NCBI GenBank assembly: GCA_017399905.1
Contig: JAFQAR010000020.1
Coordinates: forward strand, 56,364-120,363
Direction: 5' to 3'
DNA from: Bacteroidales bacterium
Lineage (GTDB): Bacteria > Bacteroidota > Bacteroidia > Bacteroidales > UBA932
DNA: 64,000 nucleotides
Shown: positions 34,838 to 42,159 of the stretch, one piece after another
Layout of the letters: the number at the start of each line of letters is the position of its first letter
How positions within the stretch are numbered: the first letter of the stretch is position 1
Program-made: the position numbers and the translations under genes
The notes under the pieces: model-generated
The model's input: the letters and a program-made list of their open reading frames with translations, nothing else
Database searches by the model: none
Told to the model about the DNA's origin: nothing

Positions 34838-35849
34838 ATCTCAGTGCAGCTGCAATCTCTTCTTCGCTGACCTCAAGTATGGAACCGATCTGTTCAGAGG
34901 TGAACCCTGCTGCGCTCATCTTTCGGATACCCTCGGCCCTGCCTTCAGCCCTACCTTCAGCCCGGCCTTCAGCTCTACCTTCAGCTCTACCTTCAGCTCT
35001 ACCCTCAGACCGGCCAATAGCCAGACCCTCCGCTATGGCTTCTGCCTTAGCGTATTCAATACAATTCCAATAATCATTATCCCGTATCATTTCGTCTAAG
35101 TATAAGTTAATGTCCGACTCCGTAAAATTAGCTATTTTAGACAGATTAAACAATACATCAAATTCTTTTTCGCTGAATTCCTGAGGCCTTTCCGTAAATT
35201 CATGCATGTGCTTGAAGGCATACATCCATTTGTCGGTGAGGTTTTCCAGTTCATCCAGGGTTTTGTTGAATCGTCCGAGTTCAAGAAAAATGAATCTCAA
35301 TTTGTCGTTCATAAGTTCGCCGGAATTAACTTCTCTGAGCATGTATGATGAGTAATATTTGTCCTCAGGCCAGTCCTCGCAATGATCCATGCTGAAATTC
35401 AGGATGCCTATAAGAATGATAGGCTTCAGGTTGAAATCCCATCTGAAACCGCTCTGTATGCTTTTATTCCCCTCGCTTTTCCTGCTGTGAAGTTCTGTGA
35501 ATTCCTCAAGAGCCCGATGCCCTTGCTGAACCAAAGGGTATGCTGCATAATAAAGTGCTCTATCCCTGAAAAAAGTCTGTCGGGCACATTGCATCTCTAC
35601 AATAAAGTCCGTTCCGTTCTTATCCCTGCAATAAATGTCGAAAACGACTTTGCGGTCAGAGTGTATCAGGCCGAGCCGCTCGTTGGGTAGGAGCCTGACT
35701 TCCTTTATTTCCACATCTCCGATCATTCTGTTCAGGAATGAGATCAATGCCTCGTTGTCCGTTCCGTTCCCGAAGACTCTCTTGAATGAAAAGTCAAGTG
35801 TCAGCTTTGCGAAGCCTCTCATGGATTCCTTCGCCTCTTTCTTCATCAT
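34836..35849 (-). CDS. Rpn-family PD-(D/E)XK nuclease with GRAE repeat
   Basis: This 337-aa protein has an N-terminal nuclease domain (about 10-230) of the Rpn/PDDEXK_2 type, starting with the family hallmark LTLDFSFKRVFGN. The catalytic region is VVFDIYCRDKNGTDFIVEMQ, which supplies the D...ExQ pattern. In E. coli, Rpn proteins are DNA endonucleases that promote recA-independent recombination, and the family is common in Bacteroidota. A helical region follows, then seven four-residue units (GRSE once, GRAE six times; residues 279-306) and a C-terminal helix (FTSEQIGSILEVSEEEIAAAL) that looks like the usual small helical tail. It is a single gene with no partner nearby. Confidence 0.85.
   Translation of the reverse strand: MMKKEAKESMRGFAKLTLDFSFKRVFGNGTDNEALISFLNRMIGDVEIKEVRLLPNERLGLIHSDRKVVFDIYCRDKNGTDFIVEMQCARQTFFRDRALYYAAYPLVQQGHRALEEFTELHSRKSEGNKSIQSGFRWDFNLKPIILIGILNFSMDHCEDWPEDKYYSSYMLREVNSGELMNDKLRFIFLELGRFNKTLDELENLTDKWMYAFKHMHEFTERPQEFSEKEFDVLFNLSKIANFTESDINLYLDEMIRDNDYWNCIEYAKAEAIAEGLAIGRSEGRAEGRAEGRAEGRAEGRAEGRAEGIRKMSAAGFTSEQIGSILEVSEEEIAAALR
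34929..35015. repeat. 12-bp tandem repeat inside the Rpn gene
   Basis: About seven units of a 12-bp sequence (plus-strand form CCTTCAGCTCTA, with variants) encode GRSE/GRAE repeats. The unit is a multiple of three, so copy-number changes by slippage would keep the frame. Confidence 0.9.
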
Positions 35850-36014
35850 ATCGTATCCTGTTTTTGTTCTGCAAAGTTCGGAAGCATTATCCGTGTAACG
35901 AAAAAGTATACGGCTATTTGTGAAAATCCTTTCTGGAGTCTGTTCTGCGGGCGTAAATGAGTAAAAATTTTGTTTGATTTTTTATAAAAATCAGATAAAA
36001 TATTTCGGGTTCTT

Positions 36015-36068
36015 CTTGTGAATGATTGAGGAAATTGATAATTTTGCGAATTACCCGTTCTGTCGGGT
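36015..36068 (+). promoter_or_regulatory. promoter and leader hairpin of the small-peptide operon
   Basis: CTTG at 36015-36018, 20 bp, then TAATTTTG at 36039-36046. A short hairpin (ACCCG 36053-36057 with CGGGT 36064-36068) lies seven bases after the -7 element. The upstream part of the gap (35850-36014) is AT-rich with no other feature seen. Confidence 0.65.
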
Positions 36069-36112
36069 GATGGCAACCGAAATTTATTTATAACTAATAC
36101 TAATAAAAAACG

Positions 36113-36259
36113 ATGAACAAAAAGAATTTCAACACAGTAGAGTCATATGAGGCTCCTGCTGTCAACGTCATCGACATTCAGGTCGAGGGCGTCCTCTGCG
36201 CAAGTGGAGATTTCGACATCAACGATTGGGAAGAAGATGAAGGTGGTCTGGATTTCTAA
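36113..36259 (+). CDS. 48-aa acidic peptide with VEGVLC motif, unrecognised
   Basis: This short gene has 48 codons from ATG to TAA. The N-terminal third is YEAPAVNVIDIQ-like, then VEGVLCASG with the only cysteine (Cys29), then a strongly acidic tail (DFDINDWEEDEGGLDF). There is no signal peptide and no membrane segment. A promoter stands 66 bp upstream and a lipoprotein gene starts 20 bp after its stop, so it is the first gene of an operon. I do not recognise a named family, although the layout (short hydrophobic YxAPxVxVI start, LCxSG centre, acidic end) recalls small uncharacterised Bacteroidales proteins found next to secreted lipoproteins. The LC-A/S-SG turn could be a cleavage or modification site, as in leader peptides, but nothing here proves it. 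Confidence 0.7.
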   Translation: MNKKNFNTVESYEAPAVNVIDIQVEGVLCASGDFDINDWEEDEGGLDF

Positions 36260-36279
36260 CATTTAATCTGAAGAAAATC

Positions 36280-38319
36280 ATGAAAAGAAGTTTTTACGCT
36301 TTGGGTTTGATGTTGGCAGCCACATTCACCCTTACAAACTGTGCTAAAGAGATTGATTCTCCTGTACAGGAGCCTGAATCTGCAGGTATCCCTTTTGAAA
36401 TCATGGCATCTGCAGTTGACACAAAGACAACTAATAATGGCCCTTCAACCGTATGGGCAGAGGGCGATGCTATGAATGTTTTCCATGCTGAAGCTGGAGC
36501 AGCAACTTATGTTGATAACGGTCAGTTCACTTATGGTGCTACTGAGAATGGAAACTTTGCAGGAACTCTCGCTGCAGAACTTACAGCTGAAGCATATGAC
36601 TGGTATGCTTTCTATCCATACAGCAAATATATCAAGACTCCTGCAAATACTTCATCAGGATATATGCCGGTAGGTTCTAAGTCAAATGCCGTACAGACTC
36701 AGACAGGAAACGACAGCATGGCTCATATCGCTGGAGAAAACTATCCTATGTGGGGTATTGCTGAGAATGTAGCTGTCGGTGAGACTCCTACCATCACAAT
36801 GACTCACCTTACTTCACTGATTGCTGTGGAAGTTATCAATGAGATCCCTACAGGTGATGACCTTACTGTAGAATCAGTTTCTTTCACTGCTCCTGAAGGT
36901 GTTGATATCGTCGGTACATATTATATTGACTTCTCTACTTCTACTCCAGGTTTCACTGGTTCCGGAGACAACTATGTTTCTTCAACAGCTAAGCTTTCTG
37001 TGGTAGACGGAACTCCTATTGCTGTAGACGAGTCTGCGAAGTTCTATATCGCAGTGAAACCGTTTACTGCTGAAGCCGGCGCTACTTTGGAGCTCAATGT
37101 CAACGGTTATTCAAAGACACTGACTCTTCAGAATGATGCTGTTTTTGCTCCTGGTAAGATCAAGAATGTTTCTTTTGCTTATGATCAGGCTCCTGTTGAA
37201 GTAGAGGCTCTGTCGCTTCCTTGGTATGAGGATTTTAGTTCTGAATCATTGGATAATTATATTACATCTAATGGTGGAGGCGAAACCAAGTTGTATACTG
37301 ACGGTGATGCATATGCAGGAGGAACGCTCCCTGAACTTATGATAGCAAAATCTCAAGGCACTTTTTCTGCAACGATTGCAACTGGAGGCGTTTCTGGAGA
37401 TCTTACTTTGGTGTACCTCACAAATAATGATAGTCGTATAAGTGTGTCATCAGCAACGTATGGCGTGACTGTTTCAAAATCAGTTGATAAGGAGTATGTG
37501 ATTAATGTGGCAGAAGGCGTTGAAACTTTTGAGCTGACCTTCACAAATACCTCAAGTAGTAATGTCAGGGTGGATAACATTTATCTGTATGCTGGTCTAC
37601 GTGAAAATCAAACTTTGAGCTTTGAGGAATCTGCATATACTTTTGAAGTAGGTTCTGATGCAGCAGCTTCGTTTACCGGACAGACAGTGAATGGAGCAGA
37701 GACAGAGGTTACATATACTTCAAGCAATACAAATGTTGCAACTGTGAATTCAGAAACAGGTGAAGTTACTTTGGGAACATCAGCAGGAACTACAACTATT
37801 ACAGCTTCTGCAGTTGCTTCAGATTCTTATAGAGAAGCGTCTGCAACATATACTATTACTCTTTCGCAACCTGTTTCAGGAGATATTACAGCAGGTTCAC
37901 CTTATAGTTATTCATTTGATGCCAAAACCTTTACGTCAAATTCCTCAGTGGCTTTAGGTGATTTGACCTGGACTCTGGCAGGTGATGGTGGATATTGGGG
38001 CTATGATACCAACAATGGTAAGGGTCAGCAGTTTGGAAGTAGCGGAAAGCCTTATAAGAGTATGACATTGTCAACATCAGATTATTCTGGCGGTGTAGAA
38101 AAAATCGTTCTTAAAACATCAGGTGCATTAAGTATTGCAGCAAAACTTAAAGTTACTGTTAATGGTGTTCAATATGGAAGTGAAGTTTCTTTGACTTCAA
38201 CTGCAACAGAATATACTTTTGAAGCTCCAGATTCTGGTATGCAGGCGGGAGAGATTATCTTTACATATACTCAGACTTCATCTAAGGCGCTTTATATCAA
38301 TTCAATAGCTATTAACTGA
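36280..38319 (+). CDS. fimbrillin-like lipoprotein with Ig-like and jelly-roll domains, ending at a TGA inside a longer frame
   Basis: This 679-aa lipoprotein has lipobox Cys21 (TLTNC). Residues about 35-300 resemble Mfa/FimA-like fimbrillin domains (FEIMASAVDTKTTNNG, then VWAEGDAMNVFHAE and APGKIKNVSFAYD). Next comes a jelly-roll-like domain (about 310-445, LPWYEDFSSESLDNY...), a BIG2-like Ig domain (about 450-535, YTFEVGSDAAASFTGQ, then YTSSNTNVATVNSETGEV) and a second beta domain (about 550-679) ending LYINSIAIN. The frame stops at TGA 38317-38319, but it continues open with a proline/glycine/acid linker into a nuclease domain to 39150. The protein is probably surface-exposed. Base composition falls in its middle (38% GC in 37741-37800) against 57% in the nuclease part (38401-38460), so it may be a mosaic. 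Confidence 0.75.
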   Translation: MKRSFYALGLMLAATFTLTNCAKEIDSPVQEPESAGIPFEIMASAVDTKTTNNGPSTVWAEGDAMNVFHAEAGAATYVDNGQFTYGATENGNFAGTLAAELTAEAYDWYAFYPYSKYIKTPANTSSGYMPVGSKSNAVQTQTGNDSMAHIAGENYPMWGIAENVAVGETPTITMTHLTSLIAVEVINEIPTGDDLTVESVSFTAPEGVDIVGTYYIDFSTSTPGFTGSGDNYVSSTAKLSVVDGTPIAVDESAKFYIAVKPFTAEAGATLELNVNGYSKTLTLQNDAVFAPGKIKNVSFAYDQAPVEVEALSLPWYEDFSSESLDNYITSNGGGETKLYTDGDAYAGGTLPELMIAKSQGTFSATIATGGVSGDLTLVYLTNNDSRISVSSATYGVTVSKSVDKEYVINVAEGVETFELTFTNTSSSNVRVDNIYLYAGLRENQTLSFEESAYTFEVGSDAAASFTGQTVNGAETEVTYTSSNTNVATVNSETGEVTLGTSAGTTTITASAVASDSYREASATYTITLSQPVSGDITAGSPYSYSFDAKTFTSNSSVALGDLTWTLAGDGGYWGYDTNNGKGQQFGSSGKPYKSMTLSTSDYSGGVEKIVLKTSGALSIAAKLKVTVNGVQYGSEVSLTSTATEYTFEAPDSGMQAGEIIFTYTQTSSKALYINSIAIN

Positions 38320-38388
38320 CCATCATCCGGTGGAGAGACCGGAGGTGATGAACCTACAGAGGATGACGACGTAGAGGCAGCGACCGGC

Positions 38389-39150
38389 ATGGGATGGCTG
38401 GAGCTGCCTGCCTCTACGGCGGATTCCAACCAGTTTCTGGATACGTTCAAGGCGGGAAGTCAGCGAAACTACACCTACCTCTACGACAAGTCGATGTACA
38501 CCATGCTCTGGGCGGCCTATCCTGTCTATAAGGGAGCGATAGGAAGTCTCAGCAGGCCTGACTGGTTGCCGAATCCTGAGCTCGAAGAGTCTGAGCAGAT
38601 AAACATCTGGGACGGCAGCTATGGCGTCGACTACGGAAGTACGATCTACGCCCGCGGACATATGATCCCTAACGGATCGCGCAACGGCAATTCGACGATG
38701 CAGCAGCAGACTTTCTATGCTACCAACTCGGTGCCGCAGATCCAGGATAACTTCAACGGAGGCATATGGAGCGAGCTGGAGAATTCCCTCAGAGGAGAGC
38801 TTTCAAGTACAAGCGACACACTTTATGTGGTGACCGGAGCTGTCTTCAATAAGGTTGGAGGTTCGGAGACGATAACTTACATCCAGCCTCAGCATGACTC
38901 CAAGAAATGCCCTGTAGCTAATTATTTCTACAAGGTTGTCCTGAAGGTCAAGTGGTCGGGAACGACGGTATCTTCTGCAAGCGCAGTGGGATTCTGGTTC
39001 GAGCACAAGCAGTACAGCGGAAATGATTTCAGCGCGTATGCGGTGTCTGTAGACCAGATCGAAGCATGGACCGGTATGGATTTCTTCGTGAATCTTCCGG
39101 ATACGATAGAGAATTCAGCCGAACAGAATTCGTCCTGGACGTCATTCTAG
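38389..39150 (+). CDS. DNA/RNA non-specific endonuclease domain, in frame with the upstream lipoprotein after a TGA
   Basis: This 253-aa ORF starts at the ATG at 38389. The frame is open from 38320 right after the TGA, and its first 23 codons read as a linker (PSSGGETGGDEP, then TEDDD), which argues that the two ORFs were or are one protein of about 956 aa. It has the Endonuclease_NS (NucA/NUC1) fold: catalytic His91 in ARGHMIP (DRGH in the classical family), and metal-binding Asn113 (ATNSVPQ), Asn121 and Glu130 (NFNGGIWSELE). These enzymes cut DNA and RNA without sequence preference. By itself it has no signal peptide, so without the upstream part it would stay in the cytoplasm. It could be a remnant, a readthrough product or a separately translated protein. 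Confidence 0.75.
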   Translation: MGWLELPASTADSNQFLDTFKAGSQRNYTYLYDKSMYTMLWAAYPVYKGAIGSLSRPDWLPNPELEESEQINIWDGSYGVDYGSTIYARGHMIPNGSRNGNSTMQQQTFYATNSVPQIQDNFNGGIWSELENSLRGELSSTSDTLYVVTGAVFNKVGGSETITYIQPQHDSKKCPVANYFYKVVLKVKWSGTTVSSASAVGFWFEHKQYSGNDFSAYAVSVDQIEAWTGMDFFVNLPDTIENSAEQNSSWTSF

Positions 39151-39166
39151 AATCATGGATAAAGAA

Positions 39167-39201
39167 AACAGCCTGATGAACACATCGTTCGTCAGGCTGT
39201 T
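39167..39201. terminator. terminator between the nuclease and NigD-like genes
   Basis: A 14-bp stem (AACAGCCTGATGAA with TTCGTCAGGCTGTT, one mismatch/wobble) with a 7-nt loop lies between convergent genes. The flanks are AAAGAAAACAG and CTGTTCTG, so it can act on both strands. Confidence 0.75.
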
Positions 39202-39228
39202 CTGAATATATTAAGGTTAGAATAGCGT

Positions 39229-39987
39229 TTACTCTGCTTTTGAAGGAACCTTGAAGCTGAGGCTCATGTTCTGAGGCACCTGCTCGAAGCCTTCCCTCTT
39301 CCAATCGTACTCGAATGATTTGTCTTCAATCTCTGTAGTCCATCCGTAGCCGGCTGCCTTGTACCATTTCCACTTGAATACGAGCTTTGCGCTGTCTTTG
39401 CCGATCAGGCGTGCAATCGGGAAACTTACATAGCCTCCTGCGAGGAACATTGTGCTTTCAGTCTCTTCACGTACTTCTCCGAAGGCGTTGTGCCTGAGCT
39501 CGAAGCTGTATCCTCCGTCTTCATTTTTGCTGTAGACGAGATTTACGAGGTGCTTTGTCTGGTTCTTGATGTCTACGGGATACTTTACCAGCATGTTTAT
39601 GTATCCGCCTGAGTACCAGAGCTGCTCGATGTAGATAGGGTCGGTTACGCTGATTTCTTCTGAAACCGCTTCCTCCGACTTCACTGCGTTCTTTGTGAGG
39701 ACCGGAGCATAGTCGCGGAGCCTTACATCATATTCCTTTTCCATACCGGAGGTTACGTTGAGCACGTCGCAGAGGGTTATCACCCTGTCCATCGTGTCGA
39801 GCTTGCCTTCGCAGGTCTGGTCGACGATGTTGAATGTATTTCCCTGGTCGCTGACGAATCTTCCGTCAACTATGTTTCCCATAGTCAGATTGTTGTAGTA
39901 GAGTGTGTCATCCTTCTGACACGATGCGGCAGCGAGGGCCATTGCGGCTGCTGCGATAGTCAATATTGTCGTCCTGAAAATTCTCAT
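39229..39987 (-). CDS. NigD-like lipoprotein
   Basis: This 252-aa lipoprotein has lipobox Cys23 (LAAASC). The mature protein starts QKDDTLYYNNLTMGNIVDGRF and has an N-terminal OB-like domain (about 30-110, with CEGKLDTMDRVITLCDVLNVT) and a C-terminal beta domain (about 120-245, VKYPVDIKNQTKHLVNLVY). Both resemble the NigD N- and C-terminal domains found in many Bacteroidales. NigD was named from a bacteriocin locus, but most homologues have no known function. Here it is a single gene on the minus strand with no bacteriocin genes around it. It is probably anchored in the outer membrane. Confidence 0.72.
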   Translation of the reverse strand: MRIFRTTILTIAAAAMALAAASCQKDDTLYYNNLTMGNIVDGRFVSDQGNTFNIVDQTCEGKLDTMDRVITLCDVLNVTSGMEKEYDVRLRDYAPVLTKNAVKSEEAVSEEISVTDPIYIEQLWYSGGYINMLVKYPVDIKNQTKHLVNLVYSKNEDGGYSFELRHNAFGEVREETESTMFLAGGYVSFPIARLIGKDSAKLVFKWKWYKAAGYGWTTEIEDKSFEYDWKREGFEQVPQNMSLSFKVPSKAE

Positions 39988-40018
39988 GCTGTATAAGATG
40001 CAATCTTGTCCCTAATCG

Positions 40019-40049
40019 TTGCATTTGCCGTGCAAACTTGGTAAATTTG
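40019..40049 (+). promoter_or_regulatory. promoter of the cstA-like gene
   Basis: TTG at 40019-40021, 20 bp, then TAAATTTG at 40042-40049, 28 bp upstream of the ATG. Confidence 0.65.
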
Positions 40050-40077
40050 GTCCCGCTAACCGAAAATAAGACAAGTC

Positions 40078-41547
40078 ATGATAACCTTCTTTGCGTGTAT
40101 ACTGCTTCTTGTGGCAGGCTATTTCCTGTATGGAAAATTCGTTGAACGCTATTTCGGAGCTGATCCGTCCCGTGCTGTTCCTGCATATTCAAGTGAAGAC
40201 GGCATAGATTACAAGCCGATGGCGACATGGAAGGTCTTCGTGATACAGTTCCTGAACATAGCGGGTCTGGGCCCGATATTCGGAGCGATTCTTGGCGCCG
40301 CGTACGGTCCTGCAGCCTATATATGGATCGTTGTCGGATGCATCTTCATGGGTGCCGTCCATGATTTCTTCTCGGGAATGATGTCGATAAGGAGAAACGG
40401 TTCCAACATGCCGGACATCATCGGGGATAATCTCGGCCGGACAATGAAGACAGTGATGAATGTGGTCGTGTGCTTCCTCCTGCTGGCCGTCGGAGTCTCT
40501 TTCGTTACAGGCCCTTCGGACCTTCTGGCTTCGCTTACCGGCATGGACAAGGAGATATGGCTCTACATCATATTCGCTTATTACCTCCTTGCGACCATGC
40601 TCCCGATAGACAAGATAATCGGAAATGTGTACCCTCTGATGGGTGCCGCCCTGCTTTTCATGGCCTTGGGTATTGCAGTGATGCTGGTGGTGGGTGATAT
40701 CCGGGGCGTCCATGAAATGATGGAGCTCACTCCTGATGCCTTGAAGAACTGGCACTCCGATCCTCAGGACAACATAATGATACCGATGCTCTTTGTAGTA
40801 GTGTCCTGTGGCGCTATATCCGGTTTCCATTCCACTCAGTCACCGCTTATGGCGCGCTGCCTGAAGAATGAGAAATATGCGCGTCCTGTTTTCTATGGTT
40901 CAATGGTGGCTGAAGGCATAGTGGCCATAATCTGGGCTACTGCAGCAATGGCGTATTTCGGAGGCCCCGAGGGCCTTAACGCTGCCGCTACGGAAGGCAT
41001 CATGGTCAACGGAGTCCTGACCAAGGTCACGCCGGCGATAGCCGTGGACATCATCTGCAGAAGCTGGCTCGGCAAGGTCGGTGCCGTCATCGCCGTGATA
41101 GGCGTGATCGTCTGTCCGATCACATCAGGAGACACAGCTTTCAGAAGCCTGAGACTCACTGTGGCCGATTTCCTCAAGTCTGACCAGAAGCCCGTTCTGA
41201 AAAGGTTCGCGATCTGTATCCCGATCTTCGCGCTTGCATTTTTCTGCTGCAAGATGGATTTCTCCACAGTATGGAAATATGTGGGCATCGGCAACCAGAC
41301 ACTTGCGGCGATCGTGATGTGGACGGCGAGCGCCTACCTTATAAAACAAGGAAAGAAGCACTGGATGTGCTCCCTTCCTGCATCTTTCCTGACCTTTGTG
41401 TGCGTCAGCTATTTCATGATGGCTCCTCATGTGAACGGAGGCCTTCATCTCTCTCCGCTTGCCGGTTACATTGTGGGAACCGTTGCCGCTCTCGTTATCC
41501 TTACGGTCTTCGTTCTGAAAGGCCGCAGGGCCGGACGGCAGCTCTGA
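40078..41547 (+). CDS. cstA: CstA-family transporter (short form)
   Basis: This 489-aa inner-membrane protein has about 13 hydrophobic segments. CstA signatures are visible: FGADPSRAVPA near the N-terminus, FLNIAGLGPIFGAILGA, GAVHDFFSGMMSIRR, the central GFHSTQSPLMARCL and PITSGDTAFRSLRL. CstA proteins take up pyruvate and peptides during carbon starvation in other bacteria. The E. coli proteins are about 690-700 aa, so this is the shorter form common in Bacteroidota and other anaerobes, which lacks extra segments. It converges with the Fur-family gene with only 5 bp between the stops. The substrate in this organism is unknown. Confidence 0.88.
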   Translation: MITFFACILLLVAGYFLYGKFVERYFGADPSRAVPAYSSEDGIDYKPMATWKVFVIQFLNIAGLGPIFGAILGAAYGPAAYIWIVVGCIFMGAVHDFFSGMMSIRRNGSNMPDIIGDNLGRTMKTVMNVVVCFLLLAVGVSFVTGPSDLLASLTGMDKEIWLYIIFAYYLLATMLPIDKIIGNVYPLMGAALLFMALGIAVMLVVGDIRGVHEMMELTPDALKNWHSDPQDNIMIPMLFVVVSCGAISGFHSTQSPLMARCLKNEKYARPVFYGSMVAEGIVAIIWATAAMAYFGGPEGLNAAATEGIMVNGVLTKVTPAIAVDIICRSWLGKVGAVIAVIGVIVCPITSGDTAFRSLRLTVADFLKSDQKPVLKRFAICIPIFALAFFCCKMDFSTVWKYVGIGNQTLAAIVMWTASAYLIKQGKKHWMCSLPASFLTFVCVSYFMMAPHVNGGLHLSPLAGYIVGTVAALVILTVFVLKGRRAGRQL

Positions 41548-41552
41548 TGGCC

Positions 41553-42002
41553 TCAGACCGTGTATTTCTTACGGGTCGGCCTGCCTAAAAGCTGAATATC
41601 GACCCCTTCCACCTTGTAGCCCTTGAATCTCTTTCGTCCGAGGTGGGACTCGATGAGCTTGATGAGGTCGTCGTCAATCACATCCCTGAACATGTGGTTC
41701 TCCTGATCGTAGAGGTGGATGTGCTTGAATGTGTTTACGTCGAAGTACATCTTGTTGTTTGCACTGAGACGGTAGTTGTACACTCCGAGCATGGCCATAT
41801 GAGTGAGGATGTTGTATACGGACGCAACTGTGACTTTCGCCGTCGCCTTCTCCTTTATGGCTTCCGTCACCATGTCGGCACATGCGTGTCCTAAGGTCAT
41901 CATGGCTTCATGGACTGCCAGTCTTTGTGGTGTCGCTTTCAGTGAATGTTTCTTGAGGATGGCCTTGAATTCATCCATATTAGGGCATCTGTGTGTTGTC
42001 AT
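41553..42002 (-). CDS. Fur-family transcriptional regulator
   Basis: From the ATG at 42002 this is 149 aa. An ATG at 41978 (MDEFK) is an equally good start, and the open frame further up to 42104 lies upstream of the promoter. The N-terminal winged helix is clear: KATPQRLAVHEAM, then KVTVASVYNILTHMAMLGV. In the C-terminal dimerisation half the regulatory site region is HIHLYDQENHMFRDVIDDD, where the usual CxxC zinc site (HLICxxCG) is absent, as is the C-terminal CxxC. It may sense iron, peroxide (PerR-like) or another metal. The gene stands alone and a consensus -7 element precedes it. Confidence 0.85.
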   Translation of the reverse strand: MTTHRCPNMDEFKAILKKHSLKATPQRLAVHEAMMTLGHACADMVTEAIKEKATAKVTVASVYNILTHMAMLGVYNYRLSANNKMYFDVNTFKHIHLYDQENHMFRDVIDDDLIKLIESHLGRKRFKGYKVEGVDIQLLGRPTRKKYTV

Positions 42003-42022
42003 GAATGTAATCTTATTTGGCG

Positions 42023-42054
42023 CAAAGGTATGAAAACGAAGTCTCTTTTGCAAG
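42023..42054 (-). promoter_or_regulatory. promoter of the Fur-family gene
   Basis: On the minus strand CTTG (42054-42051), 20 bp, then TACCTTTG (42030-42023). Transcription would start only about 15-20 nt before the ATG at 42002. Confidence 0.7.
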
Positions 42055-42126
42055 TAAATTTGAAATTTTCCAAATTGATCACCTGAATTTATCTGTGAAA
42101 TCATACGTTGTTTCCATAAAAAATGG

Positions 42127-42134
42127 TAATTTTG
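42127..42134 (+). promoter_or_regulatory. -7 element for the SDR gene
   Basis: TAATTTTG, 25 bp before the ATG at 42160. No good -33 element at 19-20 bp; GTTG at 42107-42110 is closer than usual. Confidence 0.55.
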
Positions 42135-42159
42135 CGGCCGTTTTCAGGAATTGCACGAT

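Noticed and set aside
38317-38319. TGA as a selenocysteine codon
   Set aside because: It falls in a linker, not at an active site, and I see no adjacent stem-loop of SECIS type. Nothing else in the window suggests selenoprotein synthesis.
39229-39987. Bacteriocin locus because of the NigD-like protein
   Set aside because: No bacteriocin, immunity or export gene is adjacent, and NigD-like lipoproteins are widespread.
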